In this document: one piece after another, positions 41,450 to 51,082 of the stretch | How the letters are laid out: every line of letters starts with the position of its first letter | Numbering within the stretch: the stretch's first letter is position 1 | Source: Neosynechococcus sphagnicola sy1 | GTDB lineage: Bacteria; Cyanobacteriota; Cyanobacteriia; Neosynechococcales; Neosynechococcaceae | Assembly: GCF_000775285.1 (NCBI RefSeq) | Contig: NZ_JJML01000026.1 | Span: forward strand, 1-56,150 | Length of the DNA stretch: 56,150 nt | Direction: 5' to 3' | Notes under the pieces: model-generated | Told to the model about the DNA's origin: nothing | What the model saw: only the letters and a program-made list of their open reading frames with translations | Databases searched by the model: none | Translations under genes and position numbers: made by a program

Positions 41450-41930
41450 CTAGACAACGAGGTTGTCGCCTTTTTTGATAATTTCTTTTAAGAACCAGCG
41501 GTGTTTCTGATGCACCTGCACCAGTCGGGTGTAGAGATCTGCGGTACCAATATCTCCGGCATTGGTTGCCAGTTCTGCGTCCTCATGCATTTCCCCAATG
41601 ATTAACTCGTGGGTGGCGATGGCCTCTGCAATCATGTCGCGGACGGAAAGCTGACCGATGGAGGGTTGAACCGTTGCTGTGGGCAAGTACTGGGCGGGAT
41701 CGGCAACGGGGGTGCCATCAATCATTAAGCTGCGTTCTGCCAGTTCATCAAGCATGGCAAAAATCTCACCCCCCTTGATCCTCAAACAGGAGATGCAGAT
41801 CCCGGAACAAAGGGCCAAAGGTGAGCCAATGATATTTTTTGTAATTGAGAAATGCCACCAATGCATTTGCCTGTTGGCGGTTGAGGGCGGTGATCAGAGC
41901 AGTGGCTTTGGTTTGGAGTGTGGCGGTCAT
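41450..41930 (-). CDS. dps: Dps-family ferritin-like protein (one extra base)
   Basis: DNA-protection/iron-storage miniferritin. From ATG 41930 (MTATLQTKATALITALN), YKKYHWLTFGPLFRDLHLLF carries the ferroxidase His and Asp, then FAMLDELAERSLMIDG supplies the paired Asp/Glu; the C-terminal helix is HQKHRWFLKEIIKKG. The frame breaks in the C6 run 41769-41774; one base fewer joins LLFEDQGGEIFAMLDELAER and gives 159 aa. It oxidises and stores iron under oxidative stress. The divergent upstream region contains a perfect 11-5-11 palindrome that also occurs near the MBL gene. Confidence 0.93.
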
Positions 41931-42023
41931 GGCTTTATCCCTGTAAGTGTTGCAAGTGGATTTTTAAATTGTCCCACAATCAAAAACTGCGACAATTAGA
42001 TGAGGTGCTCTTGCTATCTAAAT

Positions 42024-42050
42024 AAATCATACTCGTTATGAGTATGATTT
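42024..42050. promoter_or_regulatory. Perfect 11-5-11 palindrome, possible operator (copy 2)
   Basis: AAATCATACTC (42024-42034), spacer GTTAT, GAGTATGATTT (42040-42050): perfect arms. It is 94-120 bases before dps and 130 before miaE, in their shared upstream region. An imperfect version with the same arm and spacer lengths occurs at 6745-6771. This suits a dimeric repressor or activator site and could also form an RNA hairpin. Confidence 0.55.
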
Positions 42051-42179
42051 GCGACTTGCATCGGATCATCTCTGCCGCCAGAGGACGAGTCTGTGGGAAT
42101 TGGCTCTGCCCCTCCGCCCCACGGGGATCGGGTTCCATCATTTTTGCGATAGTAAAGCTGAAGCGATTCAAGCAAACCG

Positions 42180-42779
42180 ATGATGTTGGCAGATCTCCCC
42201 TCGATCAAGTTTCTCCAGCAACCAACGACCTCAGGCTGGGTGGAGCAGGCGATCGCCCATTTAGATACCCTGTTGCTCGATCACTCCCATTGTGAACGCA
42301 AAGCCGCAGGGGTGGCAGTAAACCTGATGTTTCGCTATCCTGCCCATACAAAGTTAGTGCGGATGCTGACGGCGATCGCCCAGGAAGAACTGCAACATTT
42401 TGAGCAGGTGAACCAATGGCTGGAACGGCGGGGGATTGCCCTCGGACTGCTACCAGCCCCTCCCTACGGCACTCTGTTAAATGCCCAGATCCGGAAGCAA
42501 GAACCTCAGCGGTTGCTGGATACGCTCCTGGTCTGTGGTCTGATTGAGGCTCGGAGCCATGAGCGCTTGGGCTTACTCGCTCGTCATTGTCCAGAACCCG
42601 ACCTGGCGGCCTTTTACCAGGAGCTGATGGCTTCGGAAGCTCGCCACTATGGGGTTTACTGGCTATTGGCAACGACCTACTTTGATCGAGACTCTGTGAG
42701 TCAACGGCTAGAAGCCCTAGCCGTGGTCGAAAGCCAGATTCTTTCCACCCTGCATCCAGAACCGAGGATCCACAGTTAG
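42180..42779 (+). CDS. miaE: tRNA-(ms2io6A)-hydroxylase-like di-iron protein
   Basis: Di-iron enzyme hydroxylating the modified adenosine 37 of some tRNAs. 199 aa. Metal ligands fit the four-helix ferritin-like pattern: HSHCERKAAG, AQEELQHFEQV, IEARSHERL and EARHYG. Opening ADLPSIKFLQQPTTSGWVEQ is usual for the family. Start ATG 42180 (or 42183). Its TAG stop shares the bases TTAG with the TAA stop of the convergent RmlD-like gene. Confidence 0.88.
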   Translation: MMLADLPSIKFLQQPTTSGWVEQAIAHLDTLLLDHSHCERKAAGVAVNLMFRYPAHTKLVRMLTAIAQEELQHFEQVNQWLERRGIALGLLPAPPYGTLLNAQIRKQEPQRLLDTLLVCGLIEARSHERLGLLARHCPEPDLAAFYQELMASEARHYGVYWLLATTYFDRDSVSQRLEALAVVESQILSTLHPEPRIHS

Positions 42780-43688
42780 GGAAGATCTGTCCCAGAAGTC
42801 GCATTTAAACCCAATTGCAGTAATTCCTCCCGTACCGAGAGCGGGTGATACCCCAGGTCAAAGGCTCGCTGACTGTTCAAGGACACATCGGGGGGGCGGG
42901 GGGCGGGCATGGGGATATCTTGCTGGCGACAGGCTTGAAGTTGGGTCAGGGGTCGTTGCAACACCTCAAGGAGTAGACAGCCAAATTCATAGCGCGAGAG
43001 CCGCTCTCGACCGCCGAGATGAATGACTCCTTGTAATTGATTGAGGGCAATCAAGAGACCGTGGGCAGCAGTCAGCCCACTGACGGGCGTCCGAAACTCA
43101 TCTGTAAATAAGGAGATGGGGTGACCTGCTTCCAGGTTTGCCAACAATGGTTGCAGAAAGCTGGGAGCCGATGGAGCAACCCCGTACATTATCGGCATGC
43201 GACCAATGGCAACGCCGGGATGGCGCGATCGCATCCCCAATTCAGCCGCCACTTTTTGTTCCCCATAGAAACTAATGGGGCAAACGGCATCTGTTTCTGC
43301 GTAGGGAGGATGCAAGCCATCAAACACTAGATCGGTGGAGGTAAAGACACAGGGAATTGCCAGATCTGCACACAAACCCGCCAGGTTCCAGGCCGCGATG
43401 ACATTGATGGCAGCGGCGGCTTTCGGATGGCGTTGACACCAGTTGGGATGCGATTGCGCCGCTGTATGAATCACGGCATCGGGTCGCAGGCGATGAAACA
43501 GTTCCCGCATCGCTGCATAATCTCGCAGGTCTAAGGACAGCAGGGTCATCCTGGGCCTCTGCATCGGATGGGTATGGTAGGTGCCGTAAACTTGCCACTG
43601 AGCCTGGGCTAATCGGCAGAGATGCCAGCCTAAGAAGCCACTGGCTCCCGTGATCAGCAGTTTTTTTTAGGGTTGAGTGGTACTCCAC
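42776..43688 (-). CDS. RmlD-like sugar-nucleotide reductase (one extra base)
   Basis: Extended SDR of the dTDP-4-dehydrorhamnose reductase type. The dinucleotide loop is LLITGASGFLGWHLCRLAQA. VIHTAAQSHPNWCQRHPKAA, CVFTSTDLVFDGLHPPYAET and ISFYGEQKVAAE (active-site YxxxK) follow. The N-terminal 40 residues are out of frame with any start because of the T8 run 43661-43668; one base fewer links GTG 43688 to the whole gene, 303 aa. It could make a deoxysugar or another sugar derivative; substrate is not determined. Confidence 0.85.
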
Positions 43689-43745
43689 GTTTAAGCCTGC
43701 TATTCCCTGACTCCATAGACAAATCCTAAATGACTCTTCGATGGA

Positions 43746-44168
43746 TTAGTCATACCCCAGTTGGCCAATCACGCGCCGCAAACGACTGGAGAGAAACAGG
43801 GCGATCGCTCGATAAAAGCGATGGGCAAAACTATGATCAAGCTCGAATTGAGCAGCCAGCTGCTGCTGGGAAATGGCGAGTACTAAGGAATCTTCCAGAG
43901 CCGCCACCGTGGCTGAGGGCAGACTGGCATCGACAAAGGACATTTCCCCGAGAATTTCACCCACCCCAATTGTGGCAATTTCCTTCTTCTCTGGAGCCGT
44001 GATAAAGACTGTCAGGTGACCCGAGAGGATGATGTAAAACCAATCCAGGGGTTGCCCCCCCTGAATTAAAACAGTTCCAGCGGGGATTTCTTCCACCTTA
44101 CCCACCCGCCGCATCCAGCCAATATCGGCTTCGCTCAAAACACTCAGAATAAATTGACCTTTCTCCAT
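43746..44168 (-). CDS. Cyclic nucleotide-binding domain protein
   Basis: 140 aa, a single CRP-type cNMP-binding beta-barrel without a DNA-binding domain. VLIQGGQPLDWFYIILSGHL then GVGEILGEMSFVDASLPSAT carry the phosphate-binding cassette; the PSAT replaces the usual PRSAS/T Arg with Leu-Pro-Ser, so cyclic nucleotide binding may be weak. C-terminal helix AIALFLSSRLRRV. ATG 44168 is preferred over the two upstream GTGs. It is divergent from the PMT gene, with 104 bases before the small frame at 44273. Confidence 0.85.
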   Translation of the reverse strand: MEKGQFILSVLSEADIGWMRRVGKVEEIPAGTVLIQGGQPLDWFYIILSGHLTVFITAPEKKEIATIGVGEILGEMSFVDASLPSATVAALEDSLVLAISQQQLAAQFELDHSFAHRFYRAIALFLSSRLRRVIGQLGYD

Positions 44169-44272
44169 CACCACTTTATCCCCTGATGCGGAGGATGCCG
44201 AATGGGTCAGTTCGATATTATGCTGAGTATGCCCAGTTTGTCCCGGTGATCATCCTGAGCAGTTTTTAACGG

Positions 44273-44437
44273 GTGCAACACCGTTCCTGTCTCTCCAGAG
44301 TCAGCAAGGGTGCTCGATTTCTGGGTACTCAAACAGCACCATCCCTTCCAACTGCCATGGAAGTAGATCCAGTTCCTCAACCGACGACGGCGGAAGCGAT
44401 GGTGCTCCGATCAGAATCTTGGCAATCTGCCCCATGA
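44273..44437 (+). CDS. Possible small upstream ORF overlapping the PMT start
   Basis: 54 codons from GTG 44273 (or 26 from ATG 44357) ending in TGA at 44435-44437, which overlaps the PMT ATG at 44434 as ATGA. The predicted peptide (AMEVDPVPQPTTAEAM) has no family I recognise. Tight overlap with the next start suggests translational coupling, but no ribosome binding site is clear, so this is only a candidate. Confidence 0.3.
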   Translation: MQHRSCLSRVSKGARFLGTQTAPSLPTAMEVDPVPQPTTAEAMVLRSESWQSAP

Positions 44438-45876
44438 CTGCCTCTACCCAGCCTTCACCCCCGTTCCTATCCTGGTTTCGGCTGGGAATCGTGGGAATTT
44501 TTTTGTTCTCCCTGATCCTCCATTTCTGGGGTCTGGAGCGGTTTAATGCCCTTGTCTTTGATGAGATCTACTACGCCAAGTATGCCCATGATTATTTGAC
44601 CCATACCCCCTTCTTTGATGCCCACCCGCCTCTGGGGAAGTACCTGATTGCCTTGGGTATGTGGCTCAGTGAGAGGCTTGATCTCTTTCCCGAAACGGCG
44701 ATGAATGGGCTCACCGGGAGTATGCGCCCTCCCTGGAGCTATCGCTGGCTCAATGCCCTCGTTGGCAGTTTTCTGCCCCTGATCGTGGCTGGGATTGCCT
44801 ATGAACTAAGCCAACGGCGGCGATTTGCCCTTCTGGCTGGGTTATTTACTGCCGTTGACGGGCTGCTATTGGTTGAGTCGCGCTACGGGCTGATTAATAT
44901 TTACCTGGTTGGGTTTGGCCTCCTAGGGCACTGGTTTTTTCTAAGATCTCTGAGACGGTCGAGACAATGGCTGTGGCTGGGTTTGGCTGGTCTTTCTCTG
45001 GGGGCTGCCATTGCGGTGAAGTGGAATGGCTTGGGGCTGTTGTTGGGGCTTTATCTGATCTGGGGGATTGCCCGACTGCTGCATCGACGGCGATCGCCCC
45101 TACCCCCAGACCTGATGATGCCGCTTCGGCAAATCGCTCGAATTTCAGGACAGTCCCTGTTGCTGTATTTGGGTCTACTGCCAATCGCAGTCTATGGTCT
45201 GGTCTGGATTCCCCATCTCCAGATCAATGGCGTTAGCTTCTGGACGGTTCATCAACAAATCTTTAACTATCATGCCCACATGGGGAATGGGCCTGCGATT
45301 CATCCCTACTGTTCTGCCTGGTATACCTGGCCCTGGATGATCCGGCCCATGAGTTATTTCTATGAAACCACCCATGCCCTTACCGACCCGCTGCCACCCC
45401 TCCATCCACCCCTGCCCGCAGGAACCGGACAGGTGGTCTATGATGTCCAGGCCATGGGTAACCCGTTCCTCTGGTGGTTGAGTGCGATCGCCCTTTTGAT
45501 GGGGCTGATGATTGCCATCGAAGCAGTATTAGGGGGGCTGGGGTTATCGGGTTGGGTGTTGCCCCCCGCCTCTTCCCAACCAGGGGTGACCCTTTATTTA
45601 GTTGTCAACTATGCCGCTAATTTTCTCCCTTGGTCAGGGGTGAGTCGTTGTACTTTTATTTACCTCTACTTACTCGCCGTTGTGTTTGGCTTCCTGGCGA
45701 TCGCGAACCTCGTGGATCAGTGGCTAGATAGTCCTGAGCCATGGCTACGGAGGTTGAGTTGGGGCGTGGCGGGGGTGATTCTGTTAGCCTTTGGATTTTG
45801 GTTGCCGATCTACTTGGGGTTACCCCTGTCTCCCGACGAATTTCGCCTGCGGATGTGGTTTCCCTCTTGGATTTAG
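44434..45876 (+). CDS. PMT-family (GT39) protein mannosyltransferase-like protein
   Basis: 480 aa with about 11 membrane helices. Typical PMT features: the first lumenal loop acidic pair in VFDEIYYAKYAHDYL, FDAHPPLGKYLIALGMWLSE, then LLLVESRYGLINIYLVG and the PMT_4TMC-type segment YCSAWYTWPWMIRPMSYFYE. Such enzymes transfer mannose from a polyprenyl phosphate to proteins at the membrane; in cyanobacteria the acceptor is unknown. ATG 44434 (MTASTQPSPPF) is the likely start; the frame is also open from TTG 44419. Intact frame. Confidence 0.9.
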   Translation: MTASTQPSPPFLSWFRLGIVGIFLFSLILHFWGLERFNALVFDEIYYAKYAHDYLTHTPFFDAHPPLGKYLIALGMWLSERLDLFPETAMNGLTGSMRPPWSYRWLNALVGSFLPLIVAGIAYELSQRRRFALLAGLFTAVDGLLLVESRYGLINIYLVGFGLLGHWFFLRSLRRSRQWLWLGLAGLSLGAAIAVKWNGLGLLLGLYLIWGIARLLHRRRSPLPPDLMMPLRQIARISGQSLLLYLGLLPIAVYGLVWIPHLQINGVSFWTVHQQIFNYHAHMGNGPAIHPYCSAWYTWPWMIRPMSYFYETTHALTDPLPPLHPPLPAGTGQVVYDVQAMGNPFLWWLSAIALLMGLMIAIEAVLGGLGLSGWVLPPASSQPGVTLYLVVNYAANFLPWSGVSRCTFIYLYLLAVVFGFLAIANLVDQWLDSPEPWLRRLSWGVAGVILLAFGFWLPIYLGLPLSPDEFRLRMWFPSWI

Positions 45877-45996
45877 TACGTTGAGAGTCTGGCTTCGGCA
45901 CAACATGAACTGGCGAAGTTTTAAGGACTTTACTCTTTCGCCGAACACTGCCACCTGGGGAAGATCGATGAAAAAAATGGGAGGGAGTTGGCGGGG

Positions 45997-46824
45997 CTAC
46001 TGATTTTCAAACCACTGGCGCACGAGGCGGCGTAGTTCCCCATTGGCTTTCATCTCACGCAGCACTTGGTTAAACGCCTTCACATACTTCGACCCTTTGG
46101 GAAAGGCGATCGCCACACCGGTCGGAGCTTGTTCAGTAATCACCTGAAATTCCAGGGTGGGATTATTCTCCAGATAGGCTTGCACCACGGTATCTTCAAT
46201 GATGGCAGCATCCACCTGTCCCTCCCGCACCGCATCAATAATCTCAGTGGTGCGCTTAAATGACTGAATCTTTAAGCGCGGCAGGGTCGGGGCAAGTTGT
46301 AACAATTGCCGCTCCTGAATGGTGCCACTGAGTACCCCGACGGTTTTACCTTGAAGATCCGAGAGTCGCTTCAGGTTATGACCTTTGGGGGCTACGATCG
46401 TATTGCTTGACTCAAAGTAAATCTCTGAGAAGTCAATGACTTGCCGCCGCTCTGAGGTGGGGGTGATGGCTGACATCGCAAAGTCCAGATGTCTGGCTCG
46501 CAGTGCTGGGATTAGATCCTCAAACTTCATCCCCTGTAACTGGAGGTCAAATCCCAACTTGTGGGCAATATATTTGGCGACCTCAATATCAAACCCGACA
46601 ATTTCGTTTGCCCCTAGTTCTGGGTCGCGATACTCGAAGGGGATATAGTCGGTTTCCGTCCCCATCACTAGGGTCGGCTGGGTCGTTGGTGCAGCAGGAA
46701 CGACTGATTGGGCAGGACTCTGACTCGCCAGTAAGGTCAAGGACAGGGTTGTAACCAAAGTTGTGGTCAAGGTTCGAGCAAATACCTGGGTGAGGGGGGA
46801 CTTCAGTAATTGCACCTGGATCAT
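45997..46824 (-). CDS. Polar amino acid ABC transporter substrate-binding protein
   Basis: Periplasmic binding protein of the SBP_bac_3 family, 275 aa. The N-terminal signal has a TTTLVTTLSLTLLASQSPAQ stretch with an AQS cleavage-like site. Body: VMGTETDYIPFEYRD, GFDIEVAKYIAHKLGFDLQL, FAMSAITPTSERRQVIDFSE and GKTVGVLSGTIQERQL, all standard. Substrate is probably a polar amino acid such as Gln or Arg. It is an orphan here: no membrane or ATPase partner adjoins it. Confidence 0.92.
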   Translation of the reverse strand: MIQVQLLKSPLTQVFARTLTTTLVTTLSLTLLASQSPAQSVVPAAPTTQPTLVMGTETDYIPFEYRDPELGANEIVGFDIEVAKYIAHKLGFDLQLQGMKFEDLIPALRARHLDFAMSAITPTSERRQVIDFSEIYFESSNTIVAPKGHNLKRLSDLQGKTVGVLSGTIQERQLLQLAPTLPRLKIQSFKRTTEIIDAVREGQVDAAIIEDTVVQAYLENNPTLEFQVITEQAPTGVAIAFPKGSKYVKAFNQVLREMKANGELRRLVRQWFENQ

Positions 46825-46905
46825 GCCGCGGGGTTCCTCCGAGAAATCATACCGACTGATTTCTCAAACTGTATCAGGGAGATTGAGTCTTGGGACAATG
46901 CCCCA

Positions 46906-48198
46906 TTAAATAATCTGGTGAATAGAGGAAAAGTCCGCCTTGCCAAAATTAGTGGCTAGGGCAATGTTCATGTTCTCTAAGGCTTTCACAAGCCATTGAA
47001 CTCCCACCTTGGTGTAAGACTCATAGTGGCCAAACAGGATGGCGAAGCGCTTTTCTAAGTAAGGCTTGACCTTGCGGCAGAGCAGGACAACCCGCAGCAG
47101 CAGACCCGTGGTTAAGGTGGCTCCGATATTGCTGATCAAGTCAACAAAAACAAAGTGATGGGGATTTTGGGGACTTTCCACCACCAAAAAATTCAACAGA
47201 TTGGTGCAGGTTCTCACCATTAAAAACTCATTGAGTTTGTGAGCATCATATTGAGGGTTACTGTCCTTAAGAAAGCTATAGAGCCGCTGATTGAATTGCC
47301 GCTTGCCATAGGTCGTATCGACTCCTGCGGTTATATATTGATAAAGATCATCTTTGAACCCTCGATAGGAACCTCCCTGGTGCGCATGCACCTGAAACCG
47401 TTGGGCTAGATCCCGACAGGTATTAGCCCCATCGACTTTGCCGACAAAGTGCTTCAGGGCAAACCCTAATTCGCGATCGCTGAGCAGCGTGGGATTGGGA
47501 ACGGGCTGAATAATCCGGTTGGCGGTGGCGGGGGATCCCAAGCGGGCAATCTGGGTGTGCCGGACTTGGCAGGTGAGGAATTGGGAGAGATCCTGCTCAA
47601 ATTTTGCTTGGGCTTGGGTTTGCAATTGCCGGACAATTTGCTGATTTTCGGCACTACTACCTTCACCGAGCAAACAATGCTCATAGAGGTAGGGATAGCG
47701 ACGAATATAGTTGCCCAAGGCACCATTATCAGTGGGAGAGATATCGGCTTCCCCTGTCACTTGGGCCAAGCGATGCAAGGTTAAATATTGCTCACTCTCG
47801 GTAAACTGTTGTACCAGATCTCGCAGCCGTCGCACGGTTCGGGCACGGGCATACTCGGTGACGGGGCGCGAGGGTTTACTTTTAAACAGGGCGATTAACG
47901 CGGGAATGGCTTTTTGGGAACTCGGCCCCAGGCGAGCTTGCCAGCGGTTGATCAAAATGTGGCAGCAGCGATTTAAGATATAGCCAAAGTTCTGATCTGC
48001 GGTTTTCGCCGCAGTCAATTTATCTAGTGCCACAGAGATTTGAGCATCGGGATAGCCGACCCCTTCAACAAAGAGCACCCGAAAACGCTGTAATAGCTGC
48101 TCAGGCCCCTCAACCTGAACCAAACTTAAGAAGTGGTCGTAGAGTTGCTGCTCTTCATTGCTACTTTGGCGTTGGTAACGATTCAATTGAGTCGTCAC
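46906..48198 (-). CDS. Conserved cyanobacterial protein of unknown function
   Basis: 430 aa, starting MTTQLNRYQRQSSNEEQQLY. Mostly helical, rich in Gln and Arg, no membrane segments. Internal segments YILNRCCHILINRWQARLG, SRPVTEYARARTVRRLRDLV, YIRRYPYLYEHCLLGEGS and VVESPQNPHHFVFVDLISNI read as conserved but do not match a family I can name. The final 130 residues may be a separate domain (LLRVVLLCRKVKPYLEKRFA). Intact frame. I do not assign a function. Confidence 0.7.
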   Translation of the reverse strand: MTTQLNRYQRQSSNEEQQLYDHFLSLVQVEGPEQLLQRFRVLFVEGVGYPDAQISVALDKLTAAKTADQNFGYILNRCCHILINRWQARLGPSSQKAIPALIALFKSKPSRPVTEYARARTVRRLRDLVQQFTESEQYLTLHRLAQVTGEADISPTDNGALGNYIRRYPYLYEHCLLGEGSSAENQQIVRQLQTQAQAKFEQDLSQFLTCQVRHTQIARLGSPATANRIIQPVPNPTLLSDRELGFALKHFVGKVDGANTCRDLAQRFQVHAHQGGSYRGFKDDLYQYITAGVDTTYGKRQFNQRLYSFLKDSNPQYDAHKLNEFLMVRTCTNLLNFLVVESPQNPHHFVFVDLISNIGATLTTGLLLRVVLLCRKVKPYLEKRFAILFGHYESYTKVGVQWLVKALENMNIALATNFGKADFSSIHQII

Positions 48199-48509
48199 GG
48201 CGGTTGAGGCTCCTACCCAGATGAACAGTAATGAAATCTTGGGATCACTGACCGAGCCAGGAACTAGTCTGCAATTTGTATCGTTTTATTACCAGATTCG
48301 TCCGCATTTCTCAGGGTTCATACTTCTAATCAGGTTACAATTTAAACCTCAAATGTGTATCCACCCAGTACCCATTCTTGACTAGAACTTCAATCACCCT
48401 TTACGGAACCTTCACAATCCTATCTGGCGATCCTGCGGAACACTGTGATCCGCCTCACAGGTAGAAATTTCTGTTGTGTTTTTGGGAAACCTTCTTCAGT
48501 CTCGTGGCG
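48199..48509. other. Divergent promoter region between the 430-aa gene and murF
   Basis: 311 bases. GGTTACAATTTAAACC (48333-48348) is an A/T-rich partly symmetric stretch. No T-run hairpin, repeat or gene supported. murF and the 430-aa gene both start from this region. Confidence 0.4.
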
Positions 48510-49868
48510 ATGTTTCGTTCTCTGCTCCTCTCTCAACTGGCACAAATCCTCGCTGTCAGTCCCCACCTTCCCGTTGACCCGACCACTGGGATTCAGGGGA
48601 TCACGACGGATACCCGTACCCTCCAGCCAGGGGATCTGTTTGTAGCCCTGCGGGGGGTAACAGTTTGACGGCCATTGCTTCATCGAGACGGCAATCCAGC
48701 CGGGGGGCGATCGCGGCGGTGGTGGAGGTGGGGTTTACCCATCCCCAGCTACCGCTGTTTCAGGTGCCCGATACCCTGGCAGCCTATCAGGCGATCGCCC
48801 GCTGGTGGCGCGACCAGTTTTCCCAGCCGCTGATTGCTGTTACAGGGTCTGTGGGGAAAACCACCACCAAGGAGCTGATCGCTGCTGTGCTCTCAACCAT
48901 GGGGTTGGTGCATAAAAGTCAGGCCAACTACAACAATGAAATTGGCGTTCCTAAAACCCTCCTGGAACTGACACCGGCTCATCAGTATGCCGTGGTGGAA
49001 ATGGGAATGCGGGCCGCCGGAGAGATTGCCCTGCTTACCCAGATCGCCCGCCCCGATATCGCGGTGATTACCAATGTGGGGACAGCCCATATTGGCCGAC
49101 TCGGTTCTGAGCAGGCGATCGCCCAGGCCAAGTGTGAACTTCTCACCACTATGCCACCCTCGGGCATTGCCATCCTCAATCAGGACAATCCCCTGCTCCT
49201 GGAGACCGCTGCCCAGGTCTGGTCGGGGAAAACCATTACCTACGGTTTGACGGGGGGAACCATTCAGGGCACGCTACAGGATGCTCAAACCCTTTCCGTT
49301 GGCGGGATGCAATTGCCCTTGCCCCTTCCTGGTCAACACAATGCCCTGAACTACCTGGCAGCCTTGGCCGTCGCTCAGGTGCTGGGGGGTGAGTTGGGAA
49401 CCCTTGGCCCAGGGATTGACCGTGACCCTACCGGGGGGACGCGCCCGACAGTATCATCTGCCCCAGGATATGGTGCTTCTGGATGAGACCTACAATGCGG
49501 GGCTGGAGTCAATGATTGCCGCCCTACAATTCTTGGCAGCCACCCCAGGTCAGCGGCGGATTGCGGTTCTGGGCACCATGAAAGAGTTGGGAGACCGCTC
49601 GGCGGAATTCCATCAGCAAGTGGGAGCGATGGTTCAACAACTCCAGTTAGATCACCTGTGCATTCTGGCCGCAGAGCCAGAGGCCAGTGCCCTAGCTACT
49701 GGAGCAGGTGCTGTCCCCTGCGAGCGCTATGACAGCCACACCAATCTGGTTGCCCATCTGCGAATCTTTTTAGCACCGGGCGATCGCGTTTTGTTCAAAG
49801 CTTCGCGGGCGGTGGGGCTGGATCAGGTCGTAGCAGCCCTGCGGGTTGATTTTGCCACCCCCGATTAA
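48510..49868 (+). CDS. murF: UDP-MurNAc-tripeptide-D-Ala-D-Ala ligase (three extra bases)
   Basis: Last cytoplasmic ligase of the peptidoglycan precursor. ATG 48510 starts MFRSLLLSQLAQILAV, then TTDTRTLQPGDLFVALRG. ATP site AVTGSVGKTTTKELIAAVL, then HKSQANYNNEIGVPKTLLEL, VVEMGMRAAGEIALLTQIA and MVLLDETYNAGLESMIAALQ. Breaks are at T3 48664-48666, G6 48702-48707 and G6 49384-49389; one base fewer at each gives a 451-aa ligase. The gene is essential in walled bacteria, so a broken copy is unlikely to be real. Confidence 0.93.
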
Positions 49869-49993
49869 CGCTGGGCGATCGCCGATCAATGCCAACTGAT
49901 CCCTGATCCCTGCCAACGGAGAAAATGTTGAAGGGGCAGCGTCAGGGGTACACTCGGTTGCAATCCTGTTTAAACTGCCTCCTCGTTGCTGCC

Positions 49994-51020
49994 ATGTCTC
50001 GCTCCCGTGCTCTGCAAGCCTATATTCTGCTACGTCTGCTGTTGGCTCCCCTAATGCTGTGGACGATTACCACGGTGGTGTTTTTACTCCTGCGGGCGAC
50101 GCCGGGCGATCCGGTGGATGCGATTCTAGGCCCCCGGGCTCCCGCCGCCGCCAAGGCAGCCCTGGCGAGAACAATTGGGGTTGGGTGCCCCCCTGTGGCA
50201 GCAGTACTGCAAGTATTTTGGGGATTTGTTGCACTTGGATCTGGGCACCTCCCTAACCAGTCGGGGGCAATCAGTCTGGGTCATTATTCAGCAGTTTTTC
50301 CCCGCAACCCTAGAACTGGCGGTCTGTAGCATGGTCATTGCCCTGGTGGTGGGCATTGGCATTGGGATTCTCTCAGCGTCTCGGCCCAATACTTATCTGG
50401 ATGTGGGGGGGCGGCTCTTTGGGATTGTTACCTATGCCGTTCCACTGTTCTGGCTGGGAATGTTGATGCAACTCGTCTTCGCGGTGCAATTGGGCTGGTT
50501 TCCTCTGGGGACTCGCTTTCCCCTCAACTTGACACCTCCTGAGGGGCCCAGTGGACTCTACCTCCTGGATAGCCTGTTTCATGGCCATCTAGATCAGTTG
50601 CTGGCCACCCTGCACTATCTGGCTCTCCCCAGCCTCACCCTGGGAATTCTCATTAGTGGCATTTTTGAACGCATTGTCCGGGTGAATCTCCGGGAAACCT
50701 TGCAGGCCGACTATGTGGAGTCCGCAAGAGCCAGAGGAATTCCAGAATCCCGAATTTTGTTAGCCCATGCCCTTAAAAATGCCTTGATCCCAGTGATTAC
50801 CGTGTTGGGGTTGACCTTTGCCGCTCTGTTGGGGGGAGCCATTCTCACGGAGGTGACCTTCTCCTGGCCGGGACTGGCGAATCGACTGTATGAAGCCATT
50901 TCCCTGCGGGATTATCCGACGGTGCAGGGGATCGTGGTTTTCTTTGCCGCCCTCGTGGCGATCGCTAGCATTGGGATCGATTTGGTGAATGCCTACATCG
51001 ACCCACGGATTCGTTACTAA
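49994..51020 (+). CDS. DppB-type ABC transporter permease (one extra base)
   Basis: Inner-membrane permease of the dipeptide/oligopeptide/nickel (DppB) family. The N-terminus TVVFLLLRATPGDPVDAILG is the family signature, and the EAA loop is YVESARARGIPESRILLAHA. The end, LVNAYIDPRIRY, is complete. The frame breaks in the G4 run 50177-50180; one base fewer joins ARTIGLGAPLWQQYCKYFGD and gives 341 aa. I prefer ATG 49994 (MSRSRALQAYILLRLL); the frame is open to 49925. No partner permease, ATPase or binding protein is adjacent. Confidence 0.9.
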
Positions 51021-51082
51021 GACGCAGAGGGCACCAAGCTTAGGGCGTATGATAGGGGTGTTTGCCTATCCTCCGATCCCCT

